64,000 nt of DNA. Origin: Natribaculum breve (lineage in GTDB: Archaea > Halobacteriota > Halobacteria > Halobacteriales > Natrialbaceae). Of this stretch, positions 19,314 to 28,107 are shown piece by piece. Under the pieces are notes generated by a model. It did not search any database, was not told the origin of the DNA, and saw only the letters and a program-made list of their open reading frames with translations. Location of the stretch: positions 744,001 through 808,000 of the forward strand of contig NZ_CP095390.1 of assembly GCF_023008585.1 (NCBI RefSeq), given 5' to 3'. A program made the position numbers and the translations under genes. Position 1 is the first letter of the stretch, and every line of letters starts with the position of its first letter.

Positions 19314-20242
19314 CAGAGGATCAGCCCCGCGGCGAACGTCGCCGCGTAGAGCGCGAGCAGTTTCCCGGTCTGCTCGAGGGCGGGGTTGAGCGCCTCGCCG
19401 TCGGTTCGCGTCAGGATCGTCCGGGTCACGAGCGCGGCGTAGGGCAGCGTCACGAGCGGGAGCAGGACCGTCGGTGCGAATCCCCAGCCGAGCCAGAACC
19501 ACGGCGGGACGACGTACGCCAGCGCGAGCATCGCGACGTACTCGATCCGACTGAACCGGTAGCCGAGGCGGACGGCGAGGGTATTCTTCCCCGTCTCCGC
19601 GTCGGTCTCGAGGTCCCGGACGTTGTTCACGACGAGGATCGCCGTCGAGAGACCGGCGATCGGGAGGCTGGCGACGAACGCCTCGAGTGTGATCGTCCCT
19701 TCGGGAATCGAGGTCGCGAGCGGGGCGGCGTACGCGGCGGCCTGGACGTAGAAGGTCCCCATCACGGCGACGACGCCGAAGAAGACGAAGACGAACAGAT
19801 CGCCCAGTCCGTGGTAGCCGAGGGGGTACGGCCCGCCGGTGTAGGCCCACCCGCAGAGCACGCTCACGAGGCCGATCACGAGGATCGGCAGACCGCCGAC
19901 GTAGACGAGGTAGGTTCCAGAGAGAATCGCGAGGCCGAACGTGACGACGGTCGCGCGTTTCACCTCCTCTGGCTCGATCAGCCCCGACTGGGTGACGCGA
20001 GTGAAGCCCTCGCGATCCTCCGTGTCGGCTCCTTTCACCGCGTCGTAGTAGTCGTTCGCGAAGTTCGTCCCCACCTGGATCAGCGCCGCTCCCACGAACG
20101 CCATCAGCGCCGGGAGGGCGGCGAAGACCTCCTCGTGGACGGCGAGTCCAGTTCCCACGATCACGGGCGCTGCGGCCGCCGGCAACGTCTGGGGTCGGGC
20201 GGCCATCAACCACGCCTTCGTGCGTGATATCTCTGCAGCCAT
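19313..20242 (-). CDS. menA: 1,4-Dihydroxy-2-naphthoate polyprenyltransferase
   Basis: UbiA-superfamily membrane enzyme of 309 residues that attaches the isoprenoid side chain to dihydroxynaphthoate. The first aspartate-rich motif is [19 protein letters not shown] (about residues 61-79) and the second is [22 protein letters not shown] (about 206-227), which bind Mg-diphosphate. Eight or nine hydrophobic helices are visible. The stop overlaps the menC start. An 84-bp gap separates its start from the menB stop, so it may have its own promoter or be read through from menB. Confidence 0.94.
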   Translation of the reverse strand: MAAEISRTKAWLMAARPQTLPAAAAPVIVGTGLAVHEEVFAALPALMAFVGAALIQVGTNFANDYYDAVKGADTEDREGFTRVTQSGLIEPEEVKRATVVTFGLAILSGTYLVYVGGLPILVIGLVSVLCGWAYTGGPYPLGYHGLGDLFVFVFFGVVAVMGTFYVQAAAYAAPLATSIPEGTITLEAFVASLPIAGLSTAILVVNNVRDLETDAETGKNTLAVRLGYRFSRIEYVAMLALAYVVPPWFWLGWGFAPTVLLPLVTLPYAALVTRTILTRTDGEALNPALEQTGKLLALYAATFAAGLIL

Positions 20243-20326
20243 TACTCGACTGTCACACTCGAGGACGTGTCAACGTTGGCATTCTCGAGTGCCGACGTCG
20301 TCTCTACCTCTCCTGTGGAACGTCCA

Positions 20327-21214
20327 TCAGTAGTGCCACGGGAACTCCGAGAAGTCCGGCTCGCGGCCCTCGACGAAGGCGTCCCGGCCCTCTTTCGCCT
20401 CGTCGGTCATGTACCCCAGGCGGGTGGCCTCGCCGGCGAAGACCTGCTGGCCGACGAAGCCGTCGTCGGCCATGTTGAACGCGTACTTGAGCATCCGCAT
20501 CGCGTTCGGACTCTTCGAGTTGATCTCCTCGCCCCACTCCAGGGCGCGTTCCTCGAGTTCCTCGTGGGGGACGGCCTCGTTGACCATCCCCATCTCCTCG
20601 GCTTCCTCGGCGGAGTAGGTCTTCCCGAGGAAGAACACCTCGCGGGCTTTCTTCTGGCCGATCTGGCGGGCGAGATACGCCGAGCCGAAGCCGGCGTCGT
20701 AGCTGCCGACGTCCGGGTCGGTCTGGAGGAACCTGGCGTGCTCTTCGCTCGCGATGGTGAGGTCGCAGACCACGTGCAGCGAGTGGCCCCCGCCGACGGC
20801 CCACCCGGGGACGACGCAGACCACGACCTTCGGAATGTGGCGGATCAGCCGCTGGACCTCGAGGATGTGCAGTCGGCCCTGCTCTGAGGCGCGGTCTTCG
20901 TCGCCCTCGTACTCGTACCCCGCCTCGCCGCGGATCGTCTGGTCGCCGCCCGAGCAGAACGCCCAGCCGCCGTCTTTCGGCGAGGGGCCGTTGCCGGTCA
21001 GCAGCACACAGCCGACGTCGGTCTGTCGTTTCGCGTGATCTAACGCGTCGTACAGTTCGTCGACGGTTCCCGGTCGGAAGGCGTTTCGCACTTCCGGGCG
21101 GTCGAACGCGATCCGGACCGTGCCGGAGTCGACGGCCCGGTGGTACGTGATATCTCGAAAGTCGAAGCCGTCGATCGGTTCCCACTGGTCCTCGTCGAAG
21201 AGTTCCGAAACCAT
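20327..21214 (-). CDS. menB: 1,4-Dihydroxy-2-naphthoyl-CoA synthase
   Basis: Crotonase-superfamily enzyme of 295 residues that closes the second ring of the naphthoquinone. Family features are the EVRNAFRPGTVDELYDAL segment, CSGGDQTIRG, the oxyanion-hole stretch PGWAVGGGHSLHVVCDLTIAS (about residues 140-160) and SYDAGFGSAYLARQIGQKKAREVFFLG. The ATG at 21214 (MVSELFDEDQW) is preferred; an upstream start at 21241 adds nine residues lacking family character. It is divergent from the DnaJ-domain gene with a 127-bp promoter region between them. Confidence 0.95.
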   Translation of the reverse strand: MVSELFDEDQWEPIDGFDFRDITYHRAVDSGTVRIAFDRPEVRNAFRPGTVDELYDALDHAKRQTDVGCVLLTGNGPSPKDGGWAFCSGGDQTIRGEAGYEYEGDEDRASEQGRLHILEVQRLIRHIPKVVVCVVPGWAVGGGHSLHVVCDLTIASEEHARFLQTDPDVGSYDAGFGSAYLARQIGQKKAREVFFLGKTYSAEEAEEMGMVNEAVPHEELEERALEWGEEINSKSPNAMRMLKYAFNMADDGFVGQQVFAGEATRLGYMTDEAKEGRDAFVEGREPDFSEFPWHY

Positions 21215-21341
21215 CGTCCGAAGTTCGGGTCGGCGACCCAAAATAGGTTCTCGTCGGCCACGACTGGCGCACCAGTCCGATTCGCACCGACCGATCAGTC
21301 CGGGAGATTTTTCGATCGGCGACCGTATCGGCGAGCGTTCG

Positions 21342-22256
21342 ATGGCCGAGACGTACTACGACGTCCTCGAGGTCTCCCCCGACGCCACCCAGGAAGAGAT
21401 CACGGCGGCCTACCGCGAGCGCGTCCTCGAGACCCACCCGGATCGAAACGACGACCCCGACGCGGCCGAACGGTTCAAGCGCGTGACGACGGCGGAAGAA
21501 GTCCTCTCGGACGACGTCGAGCGGGCGCGGTACGACCGACTCGGACACGACGCCTACGTCGCACGGTCGGACGGCGCTGGCGACGAGACGGCAGAGTCGG
21601 GTCGACCGTCCGACGCTCGTGAGACGGCCGCTAGCGCCGACTCGAGCGACCCGTTCGCCGACCTGTTCGACGGGACCGACCGGTCGTGGACGACCGGCGA
21701 GACCGATCGATCGGGACCGAGTCACCACGCGCGCCACCGGCGTCGTCGCCAGCGAGCCACCGAGCGCGCTCGCTCGACGGCCGAGTGGTGGATCGGCGAC
21801 GCAGCCGAGACGACTCGAGCGAACGCCGGGGTGGGGACGGAATCGACCGACGGACGACGCGACGCCGGTAGCGAGGCGAGCGGCTACGCCGTCCACGACT
21901 GGAACGACGACGTCGACCTCGGGCGGTCTCGACCCGCGATGGACCAGTCGACCGTCGTGGTCGTCGCCTGCCTCGCGCTCCTGTATCCCGTGTTCGTCTA
22001 CGCGAGCGTCGCGCCGGCGTTCCCGCTCGTCGTCAACGGCGTCGTCGCCGCGTGTACGCTGGTCCTCGTCGGCTACCTGCTCACGATACCGCGGGCGGCG
22101 ATCGTGGCCTTCGGCCTCTGGAGCGTCCTCGTCCCCGTCGGTCTCCCCGCGCTCACCGCGGTCGATCCCCTCTCGCCAATCGGTTTGCTCGTCACCGCCG
22201 CGTTCTGGCTCCCCCTCGGCTACGCCGTCGCCGTCTGGTGGGCGCTCCGTCCCTGA
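21342..22256 (+). CDS. DnaJ-domain membrane protein
   Basis: A 304-residue protein with an N-terminal J domain (about residues 1-68) that carries the diagnostic HPD motif (ETHPDRND) and the YYDVLEVSPDATQEEI helix start. A long, polar, probably disordered linker (about 70-205) follows. The C-terminus has three or four hydrophobic segments (about 208-302), so the protein is membrane-anchored with the J domain probably cytoplasmic. It would recruit Hsp70 (DnaK) to the membrane. It lacks the zinc-finger and substrate domains of canonical DnaJ. It sits on the opposite strand between menB and menD; a role in quinone synthesis is not implied by sequence. Confidence 0.87.
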   Translation: MAETYYDVLEVSPDATQEEITAAYRERVLETHPDRNDDPDAAERFKRVTTAEEVLSDDVERARYDRLGHDAYVARSDGAGDETAESGRPSDARETAASADSSDPFADLFDGTDRSWTTGETDRSGPSHHARHRRRRQRATERARSTAEWWIGDAAETTRANAGVGTESTDGRRDAGSEASGYAVHDWNDDVDLGRSRPAMDQSTVVVVACLALLYPVFVYASVAPAFPLVVNGVVAACTLVLVGYLLTIPRAAIVAFGLWSVLVPVGLPALTAVDPLSPIGLLVTAAFWLPLGYAVAVWWALRP

Positions 22257-22268
22257 CTCGATCCGTGC

Positions 22269-22493
22269 ATGTCGAATCGAGTTCCCACCGAGAGTCGAAT
22301 CTCTCTGTCGCGCCACGACGGTTCGTTCGCGGCACGATCGAAACCGAGCGAGAGCTGTTTCGCCGGCAATTCGAGGGGCTTCGAGACGTCTTTCGGACCC
22401 GCTGTGAGTCCGACCGAGCCACTACGGCGGACGAAAATCCAAGCGGAGGAGGCGGCCGAACGGCTGCGAGAGTTGCCGACCGACCAGACGCGG
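22269..22493 (+). pseudogene. Possible decayed small gene between the DnaJ-like gene and menD
   Basis: This short stretch holds fragments that look coding in different frames. One frame starts MSNRVPTESRISLSRHD at 22269. A second frame continues as RFVRGTIETERELFRRQFEG, and a third frame holds an alpha-helical, charged segment (IQAEEAAERLRELPTDQ). Joining the first two needs a one-base shift near 22320. The pieces could be a frameshifted small protein, or chance open frames in GC-rich DNA running antisense into menD. Confidence is low. Confidence 0.25.
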
Positions 22494-24275
22494 CTACGCG
22501 TCGTCGGCGACGGCGTCGCGGACTCGCCGCTCGAGGTCCTCCCGTCGCCGGTGGCTCGTCTCGGCGTCGAACGCGACGGACAGTACCTGCGTCCCGGGCG
22601 ACGCGAGCGACTCGCTGTAGACCGCGTCGAACGCCGTCGGCTCGACGCGGACGAACTCGAGGTCGTAGAGGTCCGCGACGGGCTCGAACTCGACGCCGTG
22701 GGGCGTCTTGAACTGCTCGGTGAACGGCGGGTCGTACTCCTCGATCGGGAGCATGTGGAAGATGCCGCCGCCGTCGTTGTCGAGCAGGACGATCGTCGCG
22801 TCGACGCCGCAGCGTCCGAGCGCGAGCAGACCGTTCATGTCGTGGTAGAACGCGAGGTCGCCGGTGACGAGCACGACTGGGTCGTCCGTCGCGCTGCCCG
22901 CGCCGAGGGCCGTGCTCGTGATGCCGTCGATGCCGCTGGCTCCGCGGTTCGCGAGTACCGTCAGGTCGGCCGTTCGCGGCCGGCCGAATCGGTCTGCGTC
23001 CCGGACGGGCATGCTGTTCGAGACGAACACCGTCGCCGGATCGGGTGCGCCCTCGAGCACCGACGCGAGGATCGCTCCCTCGAACGGCGTCGACTCGAGT
23101 GCGTCGGACGAGAGCGCGTCGTCGCGGACGTCCCAGTGGCGTCGTTCGGCCGCCCGGAACCGGTCGGCCCAGTCCGGGTCGGTCTCGGCCCGGACGTCGT
23201 CGGCTGCGAGGGCGTCGCCGACCGACTCGAGGACCGTCGTGGGATCGGCCTCGACGAGGTCGGTCGCGGTGAACGTCGCCTCCCGCCAGTCGCCTGCGGG
23301 GTCGAGCAGGAACTGGCGGCAGTCGGCGTCTGCGAGGTACCGTCGCAGCGCTTTAGACGTCGGCGACGCCCCGACCCGGACGACGACGTCCGGGTCGGGA
23401 AGCGCGTCGACGTAGACGTCGTACCCGCCACAGACCGTGGCGTCCGCGACGTGCGGTCCGAACCGCACCGTCGAGAGCGGATCGGCCAGCACTGGCGCGT
23501 CGACGGTGGCGGCGAGGTCGGCGACCGCACGGGCGTCGACGCCCGACGGATCGGCCGGCCCCGCGACGACCAGCGGTCGAGACGCCGCTGCGAGCGCGGA
23601 CGCGAGCCGTCGGACGTCGCCCTCCTCGAGTTGCGTCGTCCCACGCGTCGTCTCGACGAACGGTCCGTCTCGCCCGCGGCCGGCGAGCGTCTCCTCGAAT
23701 CCGGCCGGGACGTCGTCCGGGACGTCGACCGGCTCGAGGGGCTTGCGGAACGGGACGTTGAGGTGGACCGGGCCGGCCGGAACTCCCGTCGTCTCCGCGA
23801 GCGCTCGCGCGGCGGTCGTCCTGAGCATCCGCACCTTCCGTTCGTCGGCCTCGGGTTCGGGCAGTTCGGCGTACCACCGGACGGCGTCGCCGTAGAGTTT
23901 GACCTGGTCGACGGTCTGGTTCGCGCCGCTGTCGCGCAGGTCGTGTGGCCGGTCGGCCGTGAGAACGAGCAGCGGCACGCGCGCCTGGCTGGCCTCGACG
24001 ACCGCGGGGTGGAAGTTCGCCGCCGCGGTGCCGGAGGTGCAGACGAGTGCCGTCGGCTCACCGGTTCGTCGCGCCCGCCCGAGCGCGAAGTACGCCGCCG
24101 ACCGCTCGTCTATGTGCGAGTAGACCTCGACGTCGGGGTGGGTCGCGAACGCCACCGTGAGCGGCGTCGACCGGCTCCCCGGCGCGATACAGACCGCCTC
24201 GAGGCCGCTCGCGACGAGTTCGTCGACCAAAACGTTTCCCCACAGCGTGTTTCGGTTCGGTGCCGTCATCGTCAT
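22494..24275 (-). CDS. menD: 2-Succinyl-5-enolpyruvyl-6-hydroxy-3-cyclohexene-1-carboxylate synthase
   Basis: Thiamine-diphosphate enzyme (593 residues) that couples isochorismate with 2-oxoglutarate. The N-terminal part shows CIAPGSRSTPLTVAF, SHIDERSAAYFALGRAR with the catalytic-type glutamate, and TADRPHDLRDSGANQTVDQ. The C-terminal cofactor domain contains ANRGASGIDGITSTALG and GDLAFYHDMNGLL, followed by LLDNDGGGIFHMLP, the ThDP and Mg motif. The ATG at 24275 overlaps the menF stop as ATGA; a second ATG two codons later is also possible. The longer upstream open frame runs antisense-like through menF and is not part of the gene. Confidence 0.95.
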   Translation of the reverse strand: MTMTAPNRNTLWGNVLVDELVASGLEAVCIAPGSRSTPLTVAFATHPDVEVYSHIDERSAAYFALGRARRTGEPTALVCTSGTAAANFHPAVVEASQARVPLLVLTADRPHDLRDSGANQTVDQVKLYGDAVRWYAELPEPEADERKVRMLRTTAARALAETTGVPAGPVHLNVPFRKPLEPVDVPDDVPAGFEETLAGRGRDGPFVETTRGTTQLEEGDVRRLASALAAASRPLVVAGPADPSGVDARAVADLAATVDAPVLADPLSTVRFGPHVADATVCGGYDVYVDALPDPDVVVRVGASPTSKALRRYLADADCRQFLLDPAGDWREATFTATDLVEADPTTVLESVGDALAADDVRAETDPDWADRFRAAERRHWDVRDDALSSDALESTPFEGAILASVLEGAPDPATVFVSNSMPVRDADRFGRPRTADLTVLANRGASGIDGITSTALGAGSATDDPVVLVTGDLAFYHDMNGLLALGRCGVDATIVLLDNDGGGIFHMLPIEEYDPPFTEQFKTPHGVEFEPVADLYDLEFVRVEPTAFDAVYSESLASPGTQVLSVAFDAETSHRRREDLERRVRDAVADDA

Positions 24276-25606
24276 CGAAGTTCGTCGAGGACCGGTCGGA
24301 ACTTCAACTGGACCTCGTCCCACTCCTCGTCGGGGTCGCTGTCGGCGACGATGCCGTTGCCCGCAAACAGCGTGACGGTCTCGTCGACCGCGACGCCGGA
24401 GCGGATGCCGACCGCGAACTCGCCGTCGCCGTCGGCGTCGAACCAGCCGATCGGAGCCGCATACCAGCCGCGGTCGAACGTCTCGACGCTCCGGATCGTC
24501 TCCCAGGCCGCCTCGAGCGGCAGGCCGCCGACCGCCGGCGTCGGGTGGAGCGCCTCGACGATCTCGAGGACGTGTCGGTCGTCGGCGAGTCGCGCCTCGA
24601 TCGGCGTCTGCAGGTGCTGGATCGTCGCCAGCCGCCTGACAGTCTGGTCGCCGACCGCGACGTCGCGGGCGAGCGGTTCGAGTTGCTCCCGGATCGTCTC
24701 GGCGACGAGCTGGTGTTCGTGCTGGAACCGCTCGCTGTCGATCATCCGCTCGACGAGCGCGTCGTCTTCTTCCGGCGTCTCGCCGCGCGGGACCGACCCC
24801 GCGAGCGCCTCGGTTTCGACCCGATCGCCGCGCATCGAGACGAGGCGTTCCGGCGGTGCGCCGAAGAACGTCCCGTCGTCGCCGTGGTCGATCATGAACC
24901 GATAACAGTTCGGATACTGGCGGCGCAACCGCTCGAGCGTCGCGGCGACGTCGACCGGCGTCTCGAGGTCGGCCGTCTGCGCCTGGGCGAGCACGACCTT
25001 CTCGAGGTCGCCGCCGTCGATTCGTTCGAGTGCCGTCTCGACCTGCTCGGTCCACTCCCCGGGGGTGGTCGATCGGCGGGTCGACGCGATGCCGGGTCCG
25101 GTCCCGCTCGGTCGCATCGCCGGAAGGTCGGCGAGTCGATCCCGCCAGTACTCGAGGGAGTCGGCGGCGTCCGCTTCCGACTCGGCGACGGCCGTCAGCC
25201 ACGTGCCGTCGTCGGCGCGCGTGACCTGAATCCGGGGGACGACGAACGACGCCCCCTCGAATCCCTGCCACGGCCCCGACGGCTCGTGACCGTCGTCGAA
25301 GGCGAGTCCACCGAACGCGCGGGGTCGACTGGCCGCCGGGCCGTCGTGGTCGAGGTCGGCGAACCGTCGGTCGGCCGTCGACCGGATCTGCTCGAACCGA
25401 TTCGCGCCGTTCGCCGTAAACTGTGCCGCGACGCCACAGCCGACCACCTCGAGTCCGTCGGGCGTCGCCCACTGTACGCGTGGGGTTCCGTCGACGTCCA
25501 GGACGGCACCGAAGGAGACGTCCTCGAGTTCGCTGCTCCGACTCACCAGCGCCCCGTCTCGATTCGGTTCCGTCGCCAGTCGCCCGTCACCCGACGCTCG
25601 ATCCAT
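24272..25606 (-). CDS. menF: Isochorismate synthase
   Basis: Chorismate-binding enzyme of 444 residues that starts menaquinone synthesis by isomerising chorismate to isochorismate. The C-terminal catalytic domain is clear: GGDLEKVVLAQAQ (about residues 208-220), MIDHGDDGTFFGAPPERLV, ETEALAGSVPRG, the LHPTPAVGGLP motif and the final FAGNGIVADSDPDEEWDEVQLKF. It is the first gene of the menF-menD pair, coupled by ATGA. The N-terminal 150 residues are divergent, as is usual. The family also includes salicylate and anthranilate synthases, but linkage to menD, menB, menA, menC and menE supports MenF. Confidence 0.94.
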   Translation of the reverse strand: MDRASGDGRLATEPNRDGALVSRSSELEDVSFGAVLDVDGTPRVQWATPDGLEVVGCGVAAQFTANGANRFEQIRSTADRRFADLDHDGPAASRPRAFGGLAFDDGHEPSGPWQGFEGASFVVPRIQVTRADDGTWLTAVAESEADAADSLEYWRDRLADLPAMRPSGTGPGIASTRRSTTPGEWTEQVETALERIDGGDLEKVVLAQAQTADLETPVDVAATLERLRRQYPNCYRFMIDHGDDGTFFGAPPERLVSMRGDRVETEALAGSVPRGETPEEDDALVERMIDSERFQHEHQLVAETIREQLEPLARDVAVGDQTVRRLATIQHLQTPIEARLADDRHVLEIVEALHPTPAVGGLPLEAAWETIRSVETFDRGWYAAPIGWFDADGDGEFAVGIRSGVAVDETVTLFAGNGIVADSDPDEEWDEVQLKFRPVLDELR

Positions 25607-25675
25607 TGGAGAAATCTCAGGACCGTGCTGCCTTCAGCCTAACTATCTGCTACTCCGTGCATCTGCCCGTCTCTC

Positions 25676-26291
25676 CTAGCTGTACCGCTGCTCGCGCCAC
25701 GGGTTCGCCGTCTCCGAGTAGCCGCGTCGCTCCCAGTAGCCGAGTTCCGGTTCGGTGAGAAACTCGACGCCGTCGACCCACTTCGCCCCCTTGTAGGCGT
25801 ACTTGTGGGGGGTGACGACCCGCAGCGGGCCGCCGTGGTCCGACTCGAGCGGGTCGCCGTCGAGTTCCCACGCGAACAGCACCTCCTCGCGGAGGCAGTC
25901 CTCGAGCGGCAGGTCGGTCGTGTAACCGTCCAGCGCCGAGAAGAGGACGTGACAGGCGTCGTCGTGGACGCCCGCACGCTCTGCGAGTTCGCGAAACGGG
26001 ACGCCGGTGAACGCACAGTCGAACTTGCTCCAGCCGGTGACGCAGTGGAAGTCCTGGCGCTGGGTCTCGGCGGGCAGTTCTCGGAACTCGTCCCAGGAGA
26101 ACGCCAGCGGGTCGTCGACGGCCCCGGTGACGGTAAACTCCCAGTCGTCTCGGTCCCACGACGGCGTCGCACCACTTCGAGAGAACCGGGAACGCCGACG
26201 TCTCACGCTGGCCCGGCGGGAGTCGGTCGCCGTCGAACTCCTCGTGGAGGTCTGTGACGTCTTTCACGTACGGGAGTTGGCGTCTGCTCAC
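25676..26291 (-). pseudogene. Sulfite-oxidase/YedY-like molybdopterin oxidoreductase, frameshifted
   Basis: The gene is split between two frames. The first part (start near 26291, or a GTG at 26267) encodes VKDVTDLHEEFDGDRLPPGQ and FPVLSK. The remainder is in another frame and encodes SGATPSWDRDDWEFTVTG and then the molybdopterin domain, with FHCVTGWSKFDCAFTGVPF (the Cys that ligates Mo) and YTTDLPLEDCLREEVLFAWE. The junction at about 26174-26178 fits loss of two bases, as if AAGAGTGGT had become AAGTGGT. Everything after the break is intact to the stop. Related proteins are about 195-200 residues and bind molybdenum cofactor without haem. It is either a true pseudogene, a sequencing error, or a recoded gene. 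Confidence 0.8.
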
Positions 26292-26458
26292 GTAGGTTTA
26301 CCGCTCGAGTCGTCCGGCCACCGGCCTCGGTTGTTCGACGCCGTGACCGTCTGGTGTCCCGTCGAATAAACGCTCGATTCCCGCGACTGCACTGCCCTCG
26401 AAACCGACTGCAACGGTCGGACGACCGAGCCAACCTTCCGGTGGCTCGTGATACCCTC

Positions 26459-26466
26459 TTTATAAC
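26459..26466 (+). promoter_or_regulatory. TATA box of the small membrane protein gene
   Basis: The element tttataac lies 31-38 bp upstream of the ATG at 26497, consistent with an archaeal promoter giving a short leader. The surrounding sequence is otherwise GC-rich. Confidence 0.55.
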
Positions 26467-26496
26467 GAAGTGGCGTCTCGCCGAGCGTCTTCCCGT

Positions 26497-26796
26497 ATGG
26501 CGAGCAAACAGCAGATGACAGAACAGGACGTGTCCGGACAGACTGCACAGGAACTCGGCGAACAGGCGTTCGGGCCCGCGTTCCTCGCGTCGGCCGCGTC
26601 GGTCGGTCTGGCGTTGTACTACTTCTTCGTCCGCGGCGACCGCCAGCGAGGGCTGTTCGTCGGCCTCTGGGCGCCGACGATCCTCGGGTTCGCGGGGTAC
26701 ATCAACCAGCGAAAGATTCTCAGACAGATCGAGACGATCACCCAGCCCGGGACGACGCTGCGAAACGCGATCGACTCGATGATGGGCAACCAGTGA
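26497..26796 (+). CDS. Small two-span membrane protein, uncharacterised
   Basis: A 99-residue protein of no recognised function. After a polar N-terminus (about residues 1-25) there are two hydrophobic segments (about 28-46 and 53-70) separated by a short basic loop (RGDRQRG), then a polar C-terminus with QRKILRQIETI. It resembles conserved haloarchaeal hypothetical membrane proteins. The ATG at 26497 is preferred to the upstream in-frame start at 26470 because of the TATA box at 26459-26466. It is probably a single-gene transcript. Confidence 0.65.
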   Translation: MASKQQMTEQDVSGQTAQELGEQAFGPAFLASAASVGLALYYFFVRGDRQRGLFVGLWAPTILGFAGYINQRKILRQIETITQPGTTLRNAIDSMMGNQ

Positions 26797-26954
26797 TCGC
26801 ACCCGGCCGACGGTGGTGATCTCGGCCGTCGACCACCGTCCCCGGCTCGCGTTCGCTGGCCCCGCCGTGAGATTCCACGCCGGTCCCCACGGGTGAAAGA
26901 ATGTTTTGGATAAACGTATGTTTTCTTTTCCTTCAGGATAGTATCCCCGTCAAG

Positions 26955-26963
26955 CTTAAATAC
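26955..26963 (+). promoter_or_regulatory. TATA box of the ribbon-helix-helix gene
   Basis: The element cttaaatac lies 24-32 bp upstream of the ATG at 26987, a spacing that predicts a leaderless mRNA. An additional AT-rich stretch precedes it at about 26899-26938. Confidence 0.65.
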
Positions 26964-26986
26964 CCCCTCGCCGAAACCCGAATCAG

Positions 26987-27199
26987 ATGCCGAAAGTAGA
27001 GATCACGATACCGGAACATCTCGAGATGCAGATCGCCCAGATGGTCGAGCGCGGCGAGTTCGTCAACCGAGAGGAGGCGATCGAAGACCTCCTGTCGACT
27101 GGCATCAAGGCGTACAAGACCAGCGGGCCGATGGACGAAGAGGAACCGGGACTCGAAGACGACGGAATGATGGGCCACGACGACGAGTACGTCTTCTAG
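26987..27199 (+). CDS. Ribbon-helix-helix (CopG-type) DNA-binding protein
   Basis: A 70-residue protein with an N-terminal ribbon-helix-helix fold: strand KVEITIPEHLEMQI, then helices covering VERGEFVNREEAIEDLLSTGIKAY (about residues 20-44). The C-terminal 25 residues are acidic and methionine-rich, probably disordered. It should dimerise and bind palindromic DNA. It is related in fold to the short RHH regulators of haloarchaea, such as the cell-division regulator CdrS, but it is not next to ftsZ2 here and should not be equated with it. It has its own promoter. Confidence 0.8.
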   Translation: MPKVEITIPEHLEMQIAQMVERGEFVNREEAIEDLLSTGIKAYKTSGPMDEEEPGLEDDGMMGHDDEYVF

Positions 27200-27231
27200 G
27201 TCCGTCTCGCTCTCGCGTTTCTTCGTTTTCG

Positions 27232-27396
27232 CTACAGTCCGAGCAGCGGCAGCGCGAACGCGACCGCCAGCCCGACGAGCAGGACGACGAAGCCGACGCC
27301 GACGTCTCGGCTCGTGTACTCGCTCATCGGTGCCGTGGTTCGCCCCTCGTCGACGTCGTGACCGACGTCCGCCGCGGAGTCGTGGTCGTCTGTCAT
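27232..27396 (-). CDS. Small single-span membrane protein (DUF7550-like)
   Basis: A 54-residue protein. The first 30 residues are polar, histidine- and aspartate-rich (MTDDHDSAADVGHDVDEGRT) and followed by TAPMSEYTSRDVGVG. The last 20 residues form one hydrophobic helix (FVVLLVGLAVAFALPLLGL) ending at the C-terminus, so it is tail-anchored. The TAPMS-Y-T-RDVG-GF pattern is one I recognise from a small family of conserved haloarchaeal membrane proteins; the family number is from memory. A TATA-like tttaagt lies about 27 bp upstream, suggesting leaderless expression. Function is unknown. Confidence 0.72.
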   Translation of the reverse strand: MTDDHDSAADVGHDVDEGRTTAPMSEYTSRDVGVGFVVLLVGLAVAFALPLLGL

Positions 27397-27505
27397 ACGC
27401 GGGTGTTTCCCGCTGTCTCACTTAAACTCTCCTGAACGGCTCGCACAGGGCCCGGTCGTGACCGTCGTTCCGATGGTATCCGGCCGAGACGGCGGTCGTG
27501 TGCCG

Positions 27506-27940
27506 CTAGTCCGTTCCGCCGCGTCGTCCTCCGGTGACGACGACCGGCCGGTCGGTGTTCCGAATCACCGACTGGGTGACGCTCCCGAACACCGCCTTCC
27601 CGACCGCGGACCGCTTTCGTCCGCCGAGGACGATCTCGTCGACCTCGAGGTCGTCGGCGCGGTCGCAGATGTCCGCTGCGGCCTCGCCGCTGTCGTCTAC
27701 GACGTGGACCTCGACGCCGCGCTCGTCCAGCACCTCGCGTGCGCGCCGGACCGAACCGACGCGCGTCGCGGACTTGAACTGTTCTAACTCGTCGGGTAGC
27801 TCCTCGCCTTCGTCGCCGGTGAACACGAACAACAGGTACGCGCTCACCTCGTCTCCGGCGCTGGGTAACGACGCGACGTAGTCGGCCTGTGCCAGCGCGC
27901 GGTCCTCGTTCGTGTCGATCGGTAACAGGACTCGATACAT
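27506..27940 (-). CDS. Universal stress protein (UspA family)
   Basis: A 144-residue UspA-type protein with a Rossmann-like fold. The N-terminal strand MYRVLLPIDTNEDRAL carries the conserved Asp, and the ATP-binding loop near the C-terminus reads GGRKRSAVGKAVFGSVTQSV (about residues 110-129), the G-x2-G-x9-G pattern of nucleotide-binding members. The ATG at 27940 starts exactly at the first strand; the upstream extension is not family-like. It probably binds ATP and helps survival under stress. It is divergent from hisF. Confidence 0.88.
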   Translation of the reverse strand: MYRVLLPIDTNEDRALAQADYVASLPSAGDEVSAYLLFVFTGDEGEELPDELEQFKSATRVGSVRRAREVLDERGVEVHVVDDSGEAAADICDRADDLEVDEIVLGGRKRSAVGKAVFGSVTQSVIRNTDRPVVVTGGRRGGTD

Positions 27941-27961
27941 ACGATCCGATTGCGCGTCCTC

Positions 27962-27970
27962 GAGTATAAA
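27962..27970 (-). promoter_or_regulatory. TATA box of the universal stress protein gene
   Basis: On the minus strand the element reads gtttatact and lies 22-30 bp upstream of the ATG at 27940, predicting a leaderless transcript. Confidence 0.6.
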
Positions 27971-28107
27971 CGTACGACACGGTCTGCGTCCGAGAACGGT
28001 CCGGGCAACCGACACGCCGACGAACGGATTCGATTCGTCGAGTCCCGGGGACTGCCAGATCCAGACGCCTTTACTATCCCCGGCGTGTACCTGCCCGTAC
28101 CGATCAC

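Noticed and set aside
19133..20227. Long plus-strand open frame antisense to menA and menC
   Set aside because: Arg- and Glu-rich composition typical of GC-rich shadow frames, with no motifs, opposite well-supported genes.
22494..25472. A single 992-codon open frame on the minus strand covering menD and much of menF
   Set aside because: The upstream 400 codons are Arg- and Pro-rich and in a different frame from the true isochorismate synthase; the real menD starts at 24275.
26987..27199. Identification of the ribbon-helix-helix protein as CdrS
   Set aside because: CdrS is defined by linkage to ftsZ2 and a different N-terminal sequence; here the neighbours are unrelated, so only the fold is claimed.
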